Part shown: piece after piece, positions 48,701 through 52,566 of the stretch
How positions within the stretch are numbered: position 1 is the stretch's first letter
How the letters are laid out: each line of letters starts with the position of its first letter
NCBI GenBank assembly: GCA_947396885.1
Contig: OX377201.1
Location: forward strand, 6,806,934-6,870,933
Length of the DNA stretch: 64,000 bases
Source: Heligmosomoides polygyrus polygyrus
Taxonomy: Eukaryota > Nematoda > Chromadorea > Rhabditida > Heligmosomidae
Direction of reading: 5' to 3'
Translations under genes and position numbers: made by a program
The notes under the pieces: generated by a model
The model's database searches: none
The model's input: the letters and a program-made list of their open reading frames with translations, nothing else
Told to the model about the DNA's origin: nothing

Positions 48701-49822
48701 GTTACCAGCCGGTAAGCGGTTAATGAATCTGGCCCAGGGGGAACGGGAAAGCGCAGACTGAATCAAGTGCAGGGAGCCCACGGAAGCCCTCTGCGGCTGT
48801 ATATGTTCACTTCAGCACTTCAGTAAAGGCAAGTTCCATGGTACAGTATCCAGGCTTGGTACAGCTACGGAGAGAGCGCAGGACCTAGGCTAAGGTGCAG
48901 CTGCACCATATCAGCATCGCTAAGATATTCGAGAAAAGAATGGGTAACAGCAGCAAATACGATAGGATGTTTACAATAGAAGTATTTGACCCGTATGTCT
49001 GAACGATCGAAAGCGGTCTTGAACGAACTTTCACCACCCAACAGGTGATAGAAGCGAAGGAATGAGCTATGAGGGAAGGGACTACTAAGCAGTCTGAAGG
49101 TGAAGCTCATTGTTAAGTATACTGAAGACCGTGAAGGTGCTGACCAACGTGGAAGAGTGACAAACCGGACCATCTGAAGTAGGTTGGACAAGCGAGCGTC
49201 AAAATTCTCTCCACGTGAGACCCGAACCAAGAACCAGGAATCGGGTTCACACGACATCCCCATCTCCTCTTGGTGTGCTACCAGCCCCTGAAGAAAAGTG
49301 GTTTCGCCCATGTTTCGTCCAGCGTGGGTGGCGATAGACTCTTTTATCCACTTCTAAGATTCTGAAGAAGGCGACAACGCCGAAATCTAAGCCTTAACAA
49401 AGATTTGTACTGGCCTTGGCTACGCTGAAAGAACTCCTCCGAAATACAACGTCAAAGATGCCAGTACTCATCGACAGTCAGTTTTCAGGTGCTTCTTGTT
49501 TCTAGATCTGCTATTGAAAGATGAAACTTATAGACAGAAGACTTTTGACTTAAAAGAAACAGAAACAAAAGAATAGCGAAGGTATGTACGTCCTGAGTCC
49601 TACAGCCTGTTTGCTTCCGGCGTAACATGCTTCAGGAAGGGATCTGTGTTGCAAATCAGTTGTTGTAGAGAAAAGAGGTCATCTAAACTACACTTCTAGT
49701 ACGCGAAGAGCTCGATTGTAGCAGAAGAAGCTTACAAGGGCATGTACACAGCAAGAAGTGCACTCACCTTCGGCTGCAACCGACGCGGTCCATACGGCTA
49801 TGAGAATCAGTCCTCGACACAT
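15512..49822 (-). CDS. Adhesion-type GPCR (cadherin-FN3-EGF-HormR-GAIN-7TM), 25 exons
   Basis: Predicted cell-surface receptor of about 1007 residues. Domain order: signal peptide 1-17; divergent region 18-112; cadherin repeat about 113-216 with QDND and AIDYGSP calcium-site motifs; FN3 217-306; six-cysteine EGF 307-355; four-cysteine HormR 356-423; GAIN 424-664 with GPS 620-664; seven TM segments about 670-935; cytoplasmic tail ending VSIV. Every exon has an AG acceptor and GT donor, and all phases agree, giving 3024 nt with one stop. Cadherin plus EGF plus HormR plus 7TM is the flamingo/CELSR plan, but CELSR proteins have about nine cadherin repeats and laminin-G domains, so this is either a strongly reduced relative or a separate receptor. 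GPS and TM3/ECL2 residues are degenerate. Introns reach 8 kb and hold most repeats of the window. Architecture is read from sequence; orthology and ligand are unknown. Confidence 0.9.
15749..15774 (-). other. 26-nt frame interrupter between TM7 and tail
   Basis: Reads GTCTTCAGGTGG, then GTGGTG, then GTCTTCAG on the minus strand: an imperfect tandem repeat bounded by GT and AG. Removing it restores frame and a good TM7-to-tail junction. It is shorter than known spliceable nematode introns, so a collapsed intron or assembly indel is as likely. Confidence 0.6.
15775..15897 (-). CDS. Receptor exon 24: TM6 and TM7
   Basis: Residues 889-929. LLFLASFVVLFLF completes TM6; REHTP is loop 3; LYSLTQILYCCCAFLFAGY is TM7, resembling the family pattern N-s-x-Q-G...F-L-F. 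Its 3' edge is uncertain because of the frame problem at 15749-15774. Confidence 0.85.
16036..16335 (-). mobile_element. SINE-A copy with 11-bp target duplication
   Basis: Full-length with tail (AAAGATA)n. AACGTCTACCA at 16025-16035 and 16336-16346. In the receptor intron between exons 23 and 24. Confidence 0.92.
16902..17546 (-). pseudogene. Penelope-like GIY-YIG endonuclease domain (5'-truncated)
   Basis: Open frame of 214 residues. A cysteine cluster (C86, C91, C94, C102) precedes YQLECGTCNQIYIGETGR and RIKEHL, which is the GIY-YIG nuclease pattern with its conserved Arg residues. GIY-YIG nucleases fused behind a reverse transcriptase are the mark of Penelope-like elements, where they nick target DNA. 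The frame is intact but the RT region is missing, so it is a dead 3' fragment. Confidence 0.85.
17548..17710 (+). pseudogene. Second Penelope-like C-terminal fragment
   Basis: FDVKCTVLTFET ... FLPFLSHCEL repeats the last 54 residues of the opposite-strand copy with a few replacements. Confidence 0.78.
18160..18537. mobile_element. FB1 copy 2, partial
   Basis: Body (CGGCGGGCAAAGAGC, ATGGAGGCATGCC, two GTTATAACCAGGA blocks) and the right arm ending GGCCCCGGACTATGATAGATCC. The left arm is missing. Confidence 0.7.
18560..18780 (+). repeat. Dispersed AT-rich repeat (family L)
   Basis: Shares GAAGATGTT ... TTGATTTCAAAAGCGTTA ... GAGTGTTCCAACTTGACATG with 28820-28960, 41220-41330 and 62500-62590. 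Confidence 0.6.
18809..18906 (-). CDS. Receptor exon 23: intracellular loop 3 and start of TM6
   Basis: Residues 856-888. Basic RSRHRDSSERF loop then AVQASLVSIVT entering TM6. Preceded by a 47-nt intron. Confidence 0.8.
18954..19060 (-). CDS. Receptor exon 22: extracellular loop 2 and TM5
   Basis: Residues 820-855. VDWLFLANYLTPTVLFCALA matches a TM5 with its proline. The donor is placed at A/GTCTATGG because the stronger-looking GTTTGT donor 10 nt later would break frame. Confidence 0.8.
19375..19625 (+). repeat. Minisatellite-like tract
   Basis: AGTGGAACTGGTCCCC-type units followed by CGTCTTCTGAA ... GGCGACGTGTTCGG units of about 42-50 bp; the same two unit types occur in the same order at 51330-52275. 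Confidence 0.65.
19738..20100 (+). mobile_element. SINE-A fragment split by MULE-like MITE
   Basis: Head CGCAGTTGGAGGAGGT before, and CCAGGTTCCTGGTTCGGATTTCC after, the MITE at 19782-20014. Confidence 0.75.
19782..20014. mobile_element. MULE-like MITE, copy 2
   Basis: 233 bp, same family and ends as the copy at 1483. The 9-bp duplication CACACGAGA flanks it at 19773-19781 and 20015-20023. It interrupts a SINE fragment whose head is at 19738-19781 and continuation at 20015-20100. Confidence 0.87.
20699..20867. mobile_element. Short-TIR MITE (family I) copy A
   Basis: GGGCTGGATTCATCAACGAC ... GTTGATGAATCCGGCCTC; TG on both sides. Interior has GGGTATAAGGGGTAGAGATA. Inserted in mariner. Confidence 0.82.
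20908..21411. mobile_element. Family I long-type copy B, split by copy C
   Basis: Matches the 350-bp element at 23455-23803, but its middle is interrupted by copy C (21056-21218). Ends ACCCGGATTCATCAAGC and GTTGATGAATCCGGG. Confidence 0.78.
21056..21218. mobile_element. Family I copy C, nested in copy B
   Basis: GCCGGATTCATCAATGATA ... AGTTGATGAATCCGGCCCC. Third level of nesting. Confidence 0.8.
21412..21577. mobile_element. Family I copy D
   Basis: Near-identical to copy A; directly abuts copy B. Confidence 0.82.
21764..21930. mobile_element. Family I copy E (inverted)
   Basis: Same family in reverse orientation inside the mariner relic; right end GTTGATAAATCCGACCCC. Confidence 0.8.
22359..22425 (-). 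CDS. Receptor exon 21: TM4 (67-nt exon)
   Basis: Residues 798-819, FLPAILTFTTYYF and loop. Too short for ordinary ORF detection; found because exons 20 and 22 are out of phase without it. Acceptor TTTTTCAG, donor GTCGGT, phases 1 in and 2 out. Confidence 0.85.
22617..22803 (-). CDS. Receptor exon 20: TM3 and intracellular loop 2
   Basis: Residues 736-797. LHLILQFSIISVTATLFLVV retains the LH of TM3, but the preceding conserved cysteine is S743 and the usual EG pair is absent. Loop 2 is basic and cysteine-rich. Confidence 0.88.
23050..23302 (-). mobile_element. SINE-A copy, degenerate
   Basis: AAAGGACGGGGTCACTC to GGCGCCTCCTCC; many substitutions and a gap in the middle. Confidence 0.72.
23455..23803. 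mobile_element. Family I, 349-bp type
   Basis: GGGCCGGATTCGTCAAGCAG to GTTGGTGAATCCGGTCCC, flanked by AG/AG. Undisrupted reference for copy B. Confidence 0.83.
24008..24482. mobile_element. Foldback element G1 with SL1-like arms
   Basis: Outer arms TAAGCTAGATTGCTAGAGTC and GACTCTAGCAATCTAGCTTA. The left arm (minus strand, 24076-24097) matches the 22-nt nematode SL1 at 21 positions and is followed by GTGAAC. The right arm (24381-24402) matches at 18. In the intron between exons 19 and 20. Confidence 0.78.
24740..24860. mobile_element. Family I short copy
   Basis: GGGTCAGAATCATCAACGAC to GTCGTTGGTGAATCCGGCCCC, AG/AG flanks. 22 bp from receptor exon 19. Confidence 0.8.
24883..24973 (-). CDS. 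Receptor exon 19: TM2
   Basis: Residues 705-735. Hydrophobic LLVYLFFVFMILVVHLVILI; 58-nt intron before it, and a 2-kb intron carrying an SL1-like foldback after it. Confidence 0.9.
25032..25153 (-). CDS. Receptor exon 18: TM1
   Basis: Residues 665-704. A hydrophobic span (LGILLPTVTTFISMICSIFL) follows directly after the GAIN domain, as expected for TM1. Confidence 0.9.
25212..25312 (-). CDS. Receptor exon 17: GPS, cleavage-site region
   Basis: Residues 631-664. GGWSTRGI then VKCETNHMGVFSLL aligns with the family pattern W-s-x-x-G-C ... C-x-C-x-H-L-T-x-F. C652 and H656 are kept. The second and fourth GPS cysteines are I639 and T654, and the S/T nucleophile position is G658. Confidence 0.9.
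25356..25612 (+). mobile_element. SINE-A copy
   Basis: Head GGGGCGCAGTAGGAGG, tail CCATCCTTTATCC. In the intron between receptor exons 16 and 17; internal deletion near the CCAACCAA block. Confidence 0.82.
25639..25760 (-). CDS. Receptor exon 16: GAIN domain and start of GPS
   Basis: Residues 590-630. Ends with YTCVYYDAA, the C-x-Y-W/Y-D start of a GPS motif; C624 is the first GPS cysteine. Confidence 0.9.
25846..25983. mobile_element. Family I hairpin copy
   Basis: Long near-perfect arms: ACCGCCCTCTAACGGTGAAAA with its complement; AG/AG flanks. 18 bp from receptor exon 15. Confidence 0.82.
26001..26080 (-). CDS. Receptor exon 15: GAIN domain
   Basis: Residues 564-589. Acceptor TTTTTTTCAG, donor GTGAGT; 59-nt intron before it. 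Beta-type sequence ending MANASLFDVISS. Confidence 0.85.
26140..26295 (-). CDS. Receptor exon 14: GAIN domain
   Basis: Residues 512-563, including LSEFSARLPAPFTLVSPDLG, consistent with the start of GAIN subdomain B. Acceptor GCTTTCAG, donor GTACGG, both phase 0. Confidence 0.85.
26341..26480 (+). mobile_element. SINE-B, diverged copy
   Basis: GCGCCGGTGGTGTAATGGAG head, T arm GAGTTCGAGTTC, then GTTTTGAACGCAGTAAAACACCG body. Lies just upstream of receptor exon 14. Confidence 0.65.
26675..26900 (-). mobile_element. SINE-A copy, degenerate, head missing
   Basis: GGTAAAGGATAAAGCGGTCGG tail, GATGCGCCACGCGTTCTAC, CCCAGACAAGCCTGGTAC; then decays into a G-rich stretch. Confidence 0.65.
27085..27180 (-). 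mobile_element. SINE-A head fragment
   Basis: GGTTTGGTTAGTTTGGGG to CTCCGACTGCGCTACC; only the head third remains. It abuts an FB1-type end (CCCCACTAGGATAGATCCGG at 27069-27088). Confidence 0.65.
27225..27530 (+). mobile_element. SINE-A copy
   Basis: Head GCGCCTCTAGCGCACTCGG, tail CGTCTTTTATCCTGTTATCC. Confidence 0.85.
27660..27760 (+). mobile_element. SINE-A 3' fragment
   Basis: AAATATGCATTCA ... AATGCGTGGCGCATTCCAAA ... TGACTAACGC; only the last third of the element. Confidence 0.6.
27823..28111 (-). mobile_element. SINE-A copy with 10-bp target duplication
   Basis: Full-length. CATCGCAATA at 27813-27822 and 28112-28121. Confidence 0.92.
28450..28960 (+). repeat. Dispersed AT-rich repeat (family L)
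   Basis: TGCATTTAGAAATCAGCGCC ... AAAATCGCGACGGCTTGGAA ... GAAGAGTGTCTAGATCGACG. An inverted piece lies at about 28170-28310. Confidence 0.65.
29061..29490. mobile_element. FB1 copy 3
   Basis: Near-complete, about 430 bp. Begins GGATCTATCCTAGTCGGGGG; inverted arms with ACTTACCGAGCGGCC and GGTCGGTAAGTCTCA. Lies in the intron between receptor exons 13 and 14. Confidence 0.8.
29744..29932 (-). CDS. Receptor exon 13: helical part of GAIN domain
   Basis: Residues 449-511. Helical sequence around FRFIRDLL and IAEQAALVIDSVL, as expected for GAIN subdomain A. The intron before it is only 38 nt (29933-29970). Donor GTTGGG. Confidence 0.85.
29971..30045 (-). CDS. Receptor exon 12: start of GAIN domain
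   Basis: Residues 424-448. Acceptor CCGTTTCAG. Donor placed at ACG/GTAGCC because this keeps frame; reading on gives a stop within four codons. Confidence 0.75.
30122..30479. mobile_element. Foldback element G2 with SL1-like arms
   Basis: Near-complete palindrome: CATGTGG/CCACATG outside, and an inner perfect hairpin of about 50 bp per arm around 30340. Both arms carry an SL1-like 22-mer (minus 30139-30160; plus 30441-30462), each 20/22 and each followed by GTAAC. Confidence 0.83.
30480..31030. other. Intronic spacer with CGAT-rich repeats
   Basis: Several TCGATCGATATT-like words. No gene or complete element. Confidence 0.45.
31035..31222. mobile_element. Harbinger-like MITE (H type)
   Basis: GGCCGCGGTTATACTTCC to GAAGTATAAACGGGGCC, flanked by TAA. 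It has an extra internal copy of the right arm. Confidence 0.75.
31333..31459. mobile_element. Harbinger-like MITE (H type)
   Basis: GCCGTAGTTTATACTTGCC to AAGTTATAACTACGGA with TTA flanks; the core carries GATATCGAT palindromes. Confidence 0.78.
31857..31972 (-). CDS. Receptor exon 11: HormR domain, second half
   Basis: Residues 385-423. Opens with CP, then CEW and a final C at about 420, which with C358 gives the four-cysteine HormR pattern (358, 385, 400, 420). Confidence 0.88.
32050..32136 (-). CDS. Receptor exon 10: HormR domain, first half
   Basis: Residues 356-384. NCQPEKTVDSYGGLDW gives the first cysteine and the GLxW motif of a hormone-receptor domain. A potential N-glycosylation site (NAT) follows. 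Confidence 0.88.
32705..32851 (-). CDS. Receptor exon 9: EGF-like domain
   Basis: Residues 307-355. Six cysteines at about 310, 314, 322, 341, 343 and 352, with the C-x-C and GFVGVGC ending of EGF domains. The loop between the third and fourth cysteine is long (18 residues). Confidence 0.9.
32908..33010 (-). CDS. Receptor exon 8: second half of FN3 domain
   Basis: Residues 273-306. SGNFTFKVAAVDGNGE is the characteristic FN3 F-strand and F-G loop, followed by the G strand WQRFTVF. Ends phase 1 with donor GTACCG. Confidence 0.85.
33129..34021 (-). mobile_element. Internally deleted mariner, copy b
   Basis: 893 bp, near-identical to 10780-11694 and ending in the same missing N-terminal half. 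Clean TIRs TTAGGGTGGGTCAAAAG and CTTTTGGCCCACCCTAA, TA on both sides. In the receptor FN3 intron. Confidence 0.9.
34024..34318 (-). mobile_element. SINE-A copy
   Basis: Tail AAGAATAAGGATAAAGC directly after the mariner at 33129-34021; head GACTGCGCTATACGCGCC. Confidence 0.83.
34785..34926. mobile_element. MITE family E, short copy
   Basis: TGTCACGAATATGGGCAAC ... CACATTCACGACATG. Confidence 0.65.
35178..35659. mobile_element. FB1 copy 4
   Basis: Complete, about 480 bp, bounded by GGATCTATCCTAGTCCGAGG and CCTGGACTAGGATAGATCC; arms inverted over roughly 100 bp. In the receptor FN3 intron. Confidence 0.85.
35752..35914. mobile_element. MITE family F copy 2
   Basis: GAACCGCGGGATGCAGGAACG to CACTCCTGCGGTGCGTATTCG. 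Confidence 0.78.
35982..36148 (-). CDS. Receptor exon 7: first half of FN3 domain
   Basis: Residues 217-272. The pattern FEWEAPSFGHPEKYRLTI matches FN3 strands B and C (W-x-x-P...Y.L.I). Intron before it is 61 nt. FN3 assignment is by pattern only. Confidence 0.85.
36210..36285 (-). CDS. Receptor exon 6: end of cadherin repeat
   Basis: Residues 192-216. VLAIDYGSP is the canonical A-x-D-x-G-x-P calcium motif, followed by the closing strand VNVTIVPV. Separated from exon 5 by a 52-nt intron. Confidence 0.9.
36338..36487 (-). CDS. Receptor exon 5: cadherin repeat core
   Basis: Residues 142-191. Starts with QDND, the DxD-type calcium motif, and continues with LFSVQSDGALILREEL, the usual strand pattern. 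An 8-kb intron (36488-44530) splits the repeat between GKME and VQDND. Confidence 0.9.
36657..36920 (+). mobile_element. SINE-A copy, diverged
   Basis: GGCGCGTCATAGCGCAGCCTG head, GTGCGTGGCGCATCCCGAAA near the 3' end, then interrupted by a Harbinger-like MITE. Confidence 0.75.
36923..37057. mobile_element. Harbinger-like MITE (H type)
   Basis: GCCCTAGTTTATACTTGCG to AAGTATAAACTAGGGC, TTA on both sides; GC-rich arms CGCGGCGCGGCACCG. Confidence 0.83.
37100..37720 (+). mobile_element. Two SINE-A fragments
   Basis: 37100-37195 keeps the 3' end (AATGCGTGGCGCATCCCAAA). 37497-37715 keeps middle and tail (CAGGCCAATCAAAGCTTCC ... GCAGTCCTTTATCC). Confidence 0.65.
37798..38002. mobile_element. MITE family E
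   Basis: CATGTCGCGAAGGTGAACACC ... CCAATGCTGCCCATTTTC; shares its right half with 12705-12855. Confidence 0.72.
38115..38480 (-). mobile_element. SINE-A copy split by Harbinger-like MITE
   Basis: Tail part 38115-38211 and head part 38335-38475, separated by the MITE at 38212-38334. Confidence 0.8.
38212..38334. mobile_element. Harbinger-like MITE (H type) in SINE-A
   Basis: TCCTAGTTTATACTTTCG to GCAAGTATAAACCAAGG; splits a SINE-A copy. Flanking triplet is less clear here. Confidence 0.75.
38709..38868. mobile_element. Family I copy in SINE-A
   Basis: GGGCCGAATTCGACTTACAGC to AGTCGTTGACGAATCCTACCCC, AG/AG flanks. Confidence 0.8.
38869..39090 (+). mobile_element. SINE-A copy interrupted by short-TIR MITE
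   Basis: CCAAGCCTTCCATTGCTCGG to CCGTCCTTTGTC. The head side before 38709 is degraded; the MITE 38709-38868 separates them. Confidence 0.7.
39640..39935 (-). mobile_element. SINE-A copy, diverged
   Basis: GGGTAAAGGGAGACGCTGC to CCGACTGCACTACCACGCGC. Confidence 0.75.
39968..40261 (-). mobile_element. SINE-A copy
   Basis: Well preserved. An 8-bp direct repeat CTCACCCA flanks it (before 39968, and at about 40265). Confidence 0.87.
40760..41340 (+). repeat. Dispersed AT-rich repeat (family L)
   Basis: GTGCATGGCGCGAAC, CCGGCTTCTGCGCTTTAAA and the AAAGTGTTCAGTTTCC-type end units. Confidence 0.6.
41570..41860 (+). mobile_element. SINE-A copy
   Basis: Head GGCGCATGTAGCGCAGTCG, tail CCGTCCTTTACCCTTCATCC. 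Confidence 0.83.
42226..42520 (-). mobile_element. SINE-A copy
   Basis: TATAAAGGACTGCGTTACTC to CTGCGCTACACGCCCCC; a few small insertions. Confidence 0.82.
42602..43042. mobile_element. FB1 copy 5, diverged
   Basis: Same layout but diverged: the outer acceptor-like TTTAG has become TTTAAT and the donor-like GTAAGT has become GTAGGC. Ends in a long C tract then GACTAGCATCCTAGATCC. Confidence 0.75.
43143..43575 (-). mobile_element. SINE-A copy split by short-TIR MITE
   Basis: Tail-side 43150-43281 and head-side 43454-43575 (GCGGAAGCCTCATCGACTGCG), interrupted by the MITE at 43282-43453. Confidence 0.72.
43282..43453. mobile_element. Family I copy in SINE-A
   Basis: GGGGTCGGATTCATCAACGAC to GATTGATGAATCCGGCACC. 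Interior matches the 38709 copy (AACAGAGAATTCACAGC). Confidence 0.82.
43630..44100 (+). mobile_element. Two SINE-A copies in tandem
   Basis: 43636-43840 (TGCAGTCGGAGGAGGCGCTG ... TTATC) and 43850-44100 (GCGTGTAGAGCAGTCGG ...). Both internally deleted. Degenerate SINE-like sequence continues to about 44470. Confidence 0.72.
44531..44678 (-). CDS. Receptor exon 4: first half of cadherin repeat
   Basis: Residues 92-141. Contains the inter-repeat linker form HHPPTF followed by YRFF and VGSQVGKME, the usual opening strands of a cadherin repeat. Acceptor ACTCAG, donor GTAAGC, ends in phase 0 in the middle of the repeat. Confidence 0.88.
44737..44817 (-). CDS. Receptor exon 3
   Basis: Residues 65-91. 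Acceptor CTCTTTCAG, donor GTAAGC, phases 2/2. Fits exactly between exons 2 and 4; no recognisable motif of its own. Confidence 0.8.
44873..45033. mobile_element. MITE family F copy 3
   Basis: CACGAAGACCTATAGCAGGGG to CCCGGTGCGTTTTCGATACATG. Confidence 0.72.
45048..45178. mobile_element. Harbinger-like MITE (H type)
   Basis: GCCCTAGTTTATACGC to CTATAAACCTGGGC with TTA flanks. 21 bp from receptor exon 2. Confidence 0.8.
45200..45338 (-). CDS. Receptor exon 2: divergent N-terminal region
   Basis: Residues 19-64. Acceptor TTTTAG, donor GTGAGC; phase 1 in, phase 2 out. No family recognised; it could be the start of a diverged cadherin-like fold because the following exons end in a cadherin linker. 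A 4.4-kb intron separates it from exon 1, so a further in-phase exon could be missed there. Confidence 0.75.
46147..47415 (+). mobile_element. Tc1/mariner-like element, degenerate
   Basis: Ends CAGGGTGGTCCACATAACG and ATGTGGACCACCCTG. Starts MVSLEDRFAVVAMFKRES (HTH) at 46296; later pieces NPMDFTVWSIL and EMIVRILKKFWKGLDACIEAKR. Multiple stops and frameshifts. In receptor intron 1. Confidence 0.82.
47830..48084. repeat. G-tract repeat edge
   Basis: A long G run followed by CATCTCTTGTGAGTCCGC, related to 53500-53560. No gene. Confidence 0.4.
48085..49055. repeat. Tandem duplication, about 430-bp unit x 2
   Basis: Unit 1 about 48085-48505, unit 2 about 48500-49055. Shared blocks: CATTCTAGA, CCGAAAGTGACCT, ATACGATAGGATGTTTACAA and GTATTTGACCCGTATGTCTG. 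The minus-strand frame DRSDIRVKYFYCKHPIV is open in both. Unit 2 carries a family I MITE. Confidence 0.72.
48594..48738. mobile_element. Family I copy
   Basis: GGGCCAGATTCGTCAACGATA to GTTAATGAATCTGGCCC, AG/AG flanks; inserted in the second half of a 430-bp duplication. Confidence 0.8.
49768..49822 (-). CDS. Receptor exon 1: start codon and signal peptide
   Basis: Residues 1-18. ATG at 49822 opens a short hydrophobic stretch (LILIAVWTASVAA), a typical secretory signal, and ends in phase 1 at a GTGAG donor. The region just upstream ends in pyrimidine-rich sequence but has no clear trans-splice acceptor next to the ATG. Confidence 0.8.
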
Positions 49823-50640
49823 CGTATGCAGTAGGCAGAAGAACAGGGGCTACTACTCAGCGACGACTAGGAATAGGTAGGCAGGTGACGATGAATCGCG
49901 GCAGACATCTGAATCCCGAAAGTAGGCGTCCTGAAACAGATGGCGTTTCCATAAGGAGTAAGCGCGGCGCGAAGGACAGCGTGGAAAGGAGCACGAGCAG
50001 CAGCTCGACGTCTGCAGATGAGATAGCGTGGCGTTTTTGTCAGGTAATTGCATGCGATACAACCTCGTCGGCAGTAGATAGACGACGAAAGAAACGCGGT
50101 TTTTGTGAGGCGAAGCGAGCGCAGTCTCTGTAAAAGCTTCGGAATCTCACGTCTATCTCAACATAGGATGCGTGACACAGAGCTAATCAGAAGGGATTCA
50201 GCAGCCTTAGAGGCCTTCCTAAGGCAAAGTATTCAAGCTGGAAGCCAGAAACACCCTTAAAACCATAGAAAAAGCCAAAAAAGGAAAAGAAAAAGGTAAG
50301 GAAGACAACGGAAGGACCTGCGGAGTAACGTCGACCGGAACATCAACCACAGATTCCTAAAAGAGCACAAGGAGCCCAAGCGCCATCAAGGCTAATCGGC
50401 TGCCCCGTTCGTCGCCGAGGAACAACCCCCGCAGGAGGCGCATATGTGTGCCCGTAATCACAGAAGCACCTAACCTCTCCTCACACCGCCTCCGACCACG
50501 CCCTTCATCATCGGCCACAATGACAAGTACGGCCGCCGGTACGAGCGATTCGCCTGAAGACGATGGCAAATGAGCCTATGTGATGGTGAGGACTCGAGGT
50601 CGATGGGTCACCCAGCATGCGCCATGCACTCCACATCTAG
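49823..50640. promoter_or_regulatory. Upstream region of the receptor gene
   Basis: Repeat-poor sequence before the receptor start. No defined TATA, trans-splice acceptor or factor site can be named; listed as the likely promoter by position only. Confidence 0.3.
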
Positions 50641-50664
50641 GTGGTGTTGTAATGAAGGCATTTA

Positions 50665-50962
50665 AAAGGGATAAGGATAAGGATAAAAGACGGCGTTACT
50701 CAATCCCTTTTGGGATGCGCCACGCATTCTACTTCTACGGGATGTGGAGGCAATTTGAATGCGTATTTGGCCATACAATGACTTGCGGTGGCCTGCCGAT
50801 GAACAAGTCAGCGCTTTATCCTTCCCAGACAAGTCTGGTACCAATTCACCGACTCCGGAGGGATGGAAGGCTTGGTTGGCCTGGGCGGGAAATCCGAACC
50901 AGGAACCTAGTATCGAGTGCAGGCGACAGTCGGCGGCTCCTCCGACGCTACACGCGCCCTTT
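50665..50962 (-). mobile_element. SINE-A copy
   Basis: Tail GGGATAAGGATAAGGATAAAAG, head CCGACGCTACACGCGCCC. Upstream of the receptor gene. Confidence 0.87.
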
Positions 50963-51329
50963 GAAGGGATAGTTGATCAAAAACACAGTGTTTCAAACGT
51001 AAGAAGTGTTCTGCAGAAAATCCATTGCTCTAAAGGCAAAAGCTCTATTCGTGCTTCCTTCCTCACTCAAGGACCGGGCTCTGATCGTGAGTACCAAGAA
51101 TTTCAAAGAAATTTGTGTATCCTAATGGATTACTATAGGGTATGAAGCCTGTCGCCGGATATTTCCTACCAGACGTTCCACGGCCTGCCGGCCGCCAAAC
51201 GTCTGGTTGGGGCTTCGCCCCAACCCCGGAGAATAGAACACCCCGAACGTCTTCTTCTCCTCTTTAGCTTCTCTCATTCATTAAAAAACTGGTTTGGCTA
51301 CATAGAATGGTATAGCGGAATAGGGCAAA

Positions 51330-51870
51330 ACAGGTCCATCACCTTCACTGGACCACCCTTAACTGGTCCCTTATCACTGGTTCCCCTTTATTGTCAGCCC
51401 TTTTCCGGTTCACCCTTCACTGGTCCCCCTCCCCCTTCGTCGGTCCCTACTACTGCTCCCACCTACACTGGACCTCCCCTTACAGGTCCCCTCTTTGTTG
51501 GTCATCCTATCCTTAACCGATCCCCATCACTGGTCCCATCCTCACTGGTCCCCCTTTTATTCATCAACCCTTTTCGGTCCCTCTTCACTGGACCCCTTCC
51601 CACCTCCCCCCCCCCCCCCCATTCACCGGTCCCCATTACTGGTACCTTCCTCACCGATCCCTCTTCACCTGGTTCCCTCTTTCACTGGTTAACTTTCTAT
51701 CGGTCCCCTTTCACTGGACCCCTCCCCCTCCTTCACCGGTCCACCCTTCACTGGACCACTCTCCCCCCCCCCCCTTCACCGGTCCCCCCTTCACTGGATC
51801 TCCCTCACCGGTCCCCATTGCTGGTCCCACCTTCACTGGTCCCTCCTTTATTGGTCAACCCTTCATCGGA
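51330..51870 (+). repeat. Degenerate minisatellite CACTGGTCCCC
   Basis: Dozens of short units of the form (T)TCACTGGTCCCCC with C tracts. No coding value. Confidence 0.85.
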
Positions 51871-51879
51871 CGCCTGTTG

Positions 51880-52275
51880 AACTGGCGACGACTGGTAACA
51901 CGTCGTCTAAATCCGGAACCGTCGTGCGACATCGGTAACACCTCTTCCGAACCCGGACGCCTGTTGAATAACGTCGGTGACATGTGTTCTCAACCTGAAC
52001 GTGCTTTGCGTGACATCGGTGACAGGTCGTCTGAGTCTGGAAGGCCTTTTGCGAAGTGACACCTCTTCTAAATCCAGGCACCTGATAAACGACGTCGGTG
52101 ACATGTCTTCTCAAGTCGGGCCTGCTTTGCGCGACATCAGTGACACGTCGTCTGAATCCGAACACCCCTTGCGCGACATCGGTGATATCTCTTCTCAACC
52201 TGAACGTCCTTTGCGCGACATTGGTGACATGTCGCCTGAACATGGACGCCTGTCGACAACTACAACAGTTGACAA
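51880..52275 (+). repeat. Minisatellite, about 42-bp unit
   Basis: Roughly nine units around GCGCGACATCGGTGACA and CGTCTGAATCC. The unit length is near a multiple of three, so long frames stay open on both strands. Confidence 0.8.
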
Positions 52276-52566
52276 CTGGTGACAACTACAACCCCCGCCC
52301 CCCCCCCCCTTCCCCATACTTCCTCCCAACACACTCCTTCAGCACTTCTGTGCAAACAAACACACCCACAAACACACGCACTCACCCACAGACAAACGAC
52401 CGTTCTCGCTTATATATACATATAGTAGGATAGTAGCTAACAAAGAACGTCCATGAACTTGCCCAAGCGATTCTAAACGAGACCTATACGGTGTTGTAGA
52501 CCATCTAAGAAGGAGTACAAGGAGTAGCGGTTTGGTTTTGGTGCGGGCCACTGCGTGGTCCGAAAA

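Noticed and set aside
51863..52285. Minus-strand frame of 140 codons with repeated RRHVTDVAQ units
   Set aside because: The unit is the 42-bp minisatellite; both strands stay open because the unit length is close to a multiple of three. No start context or splice signals.
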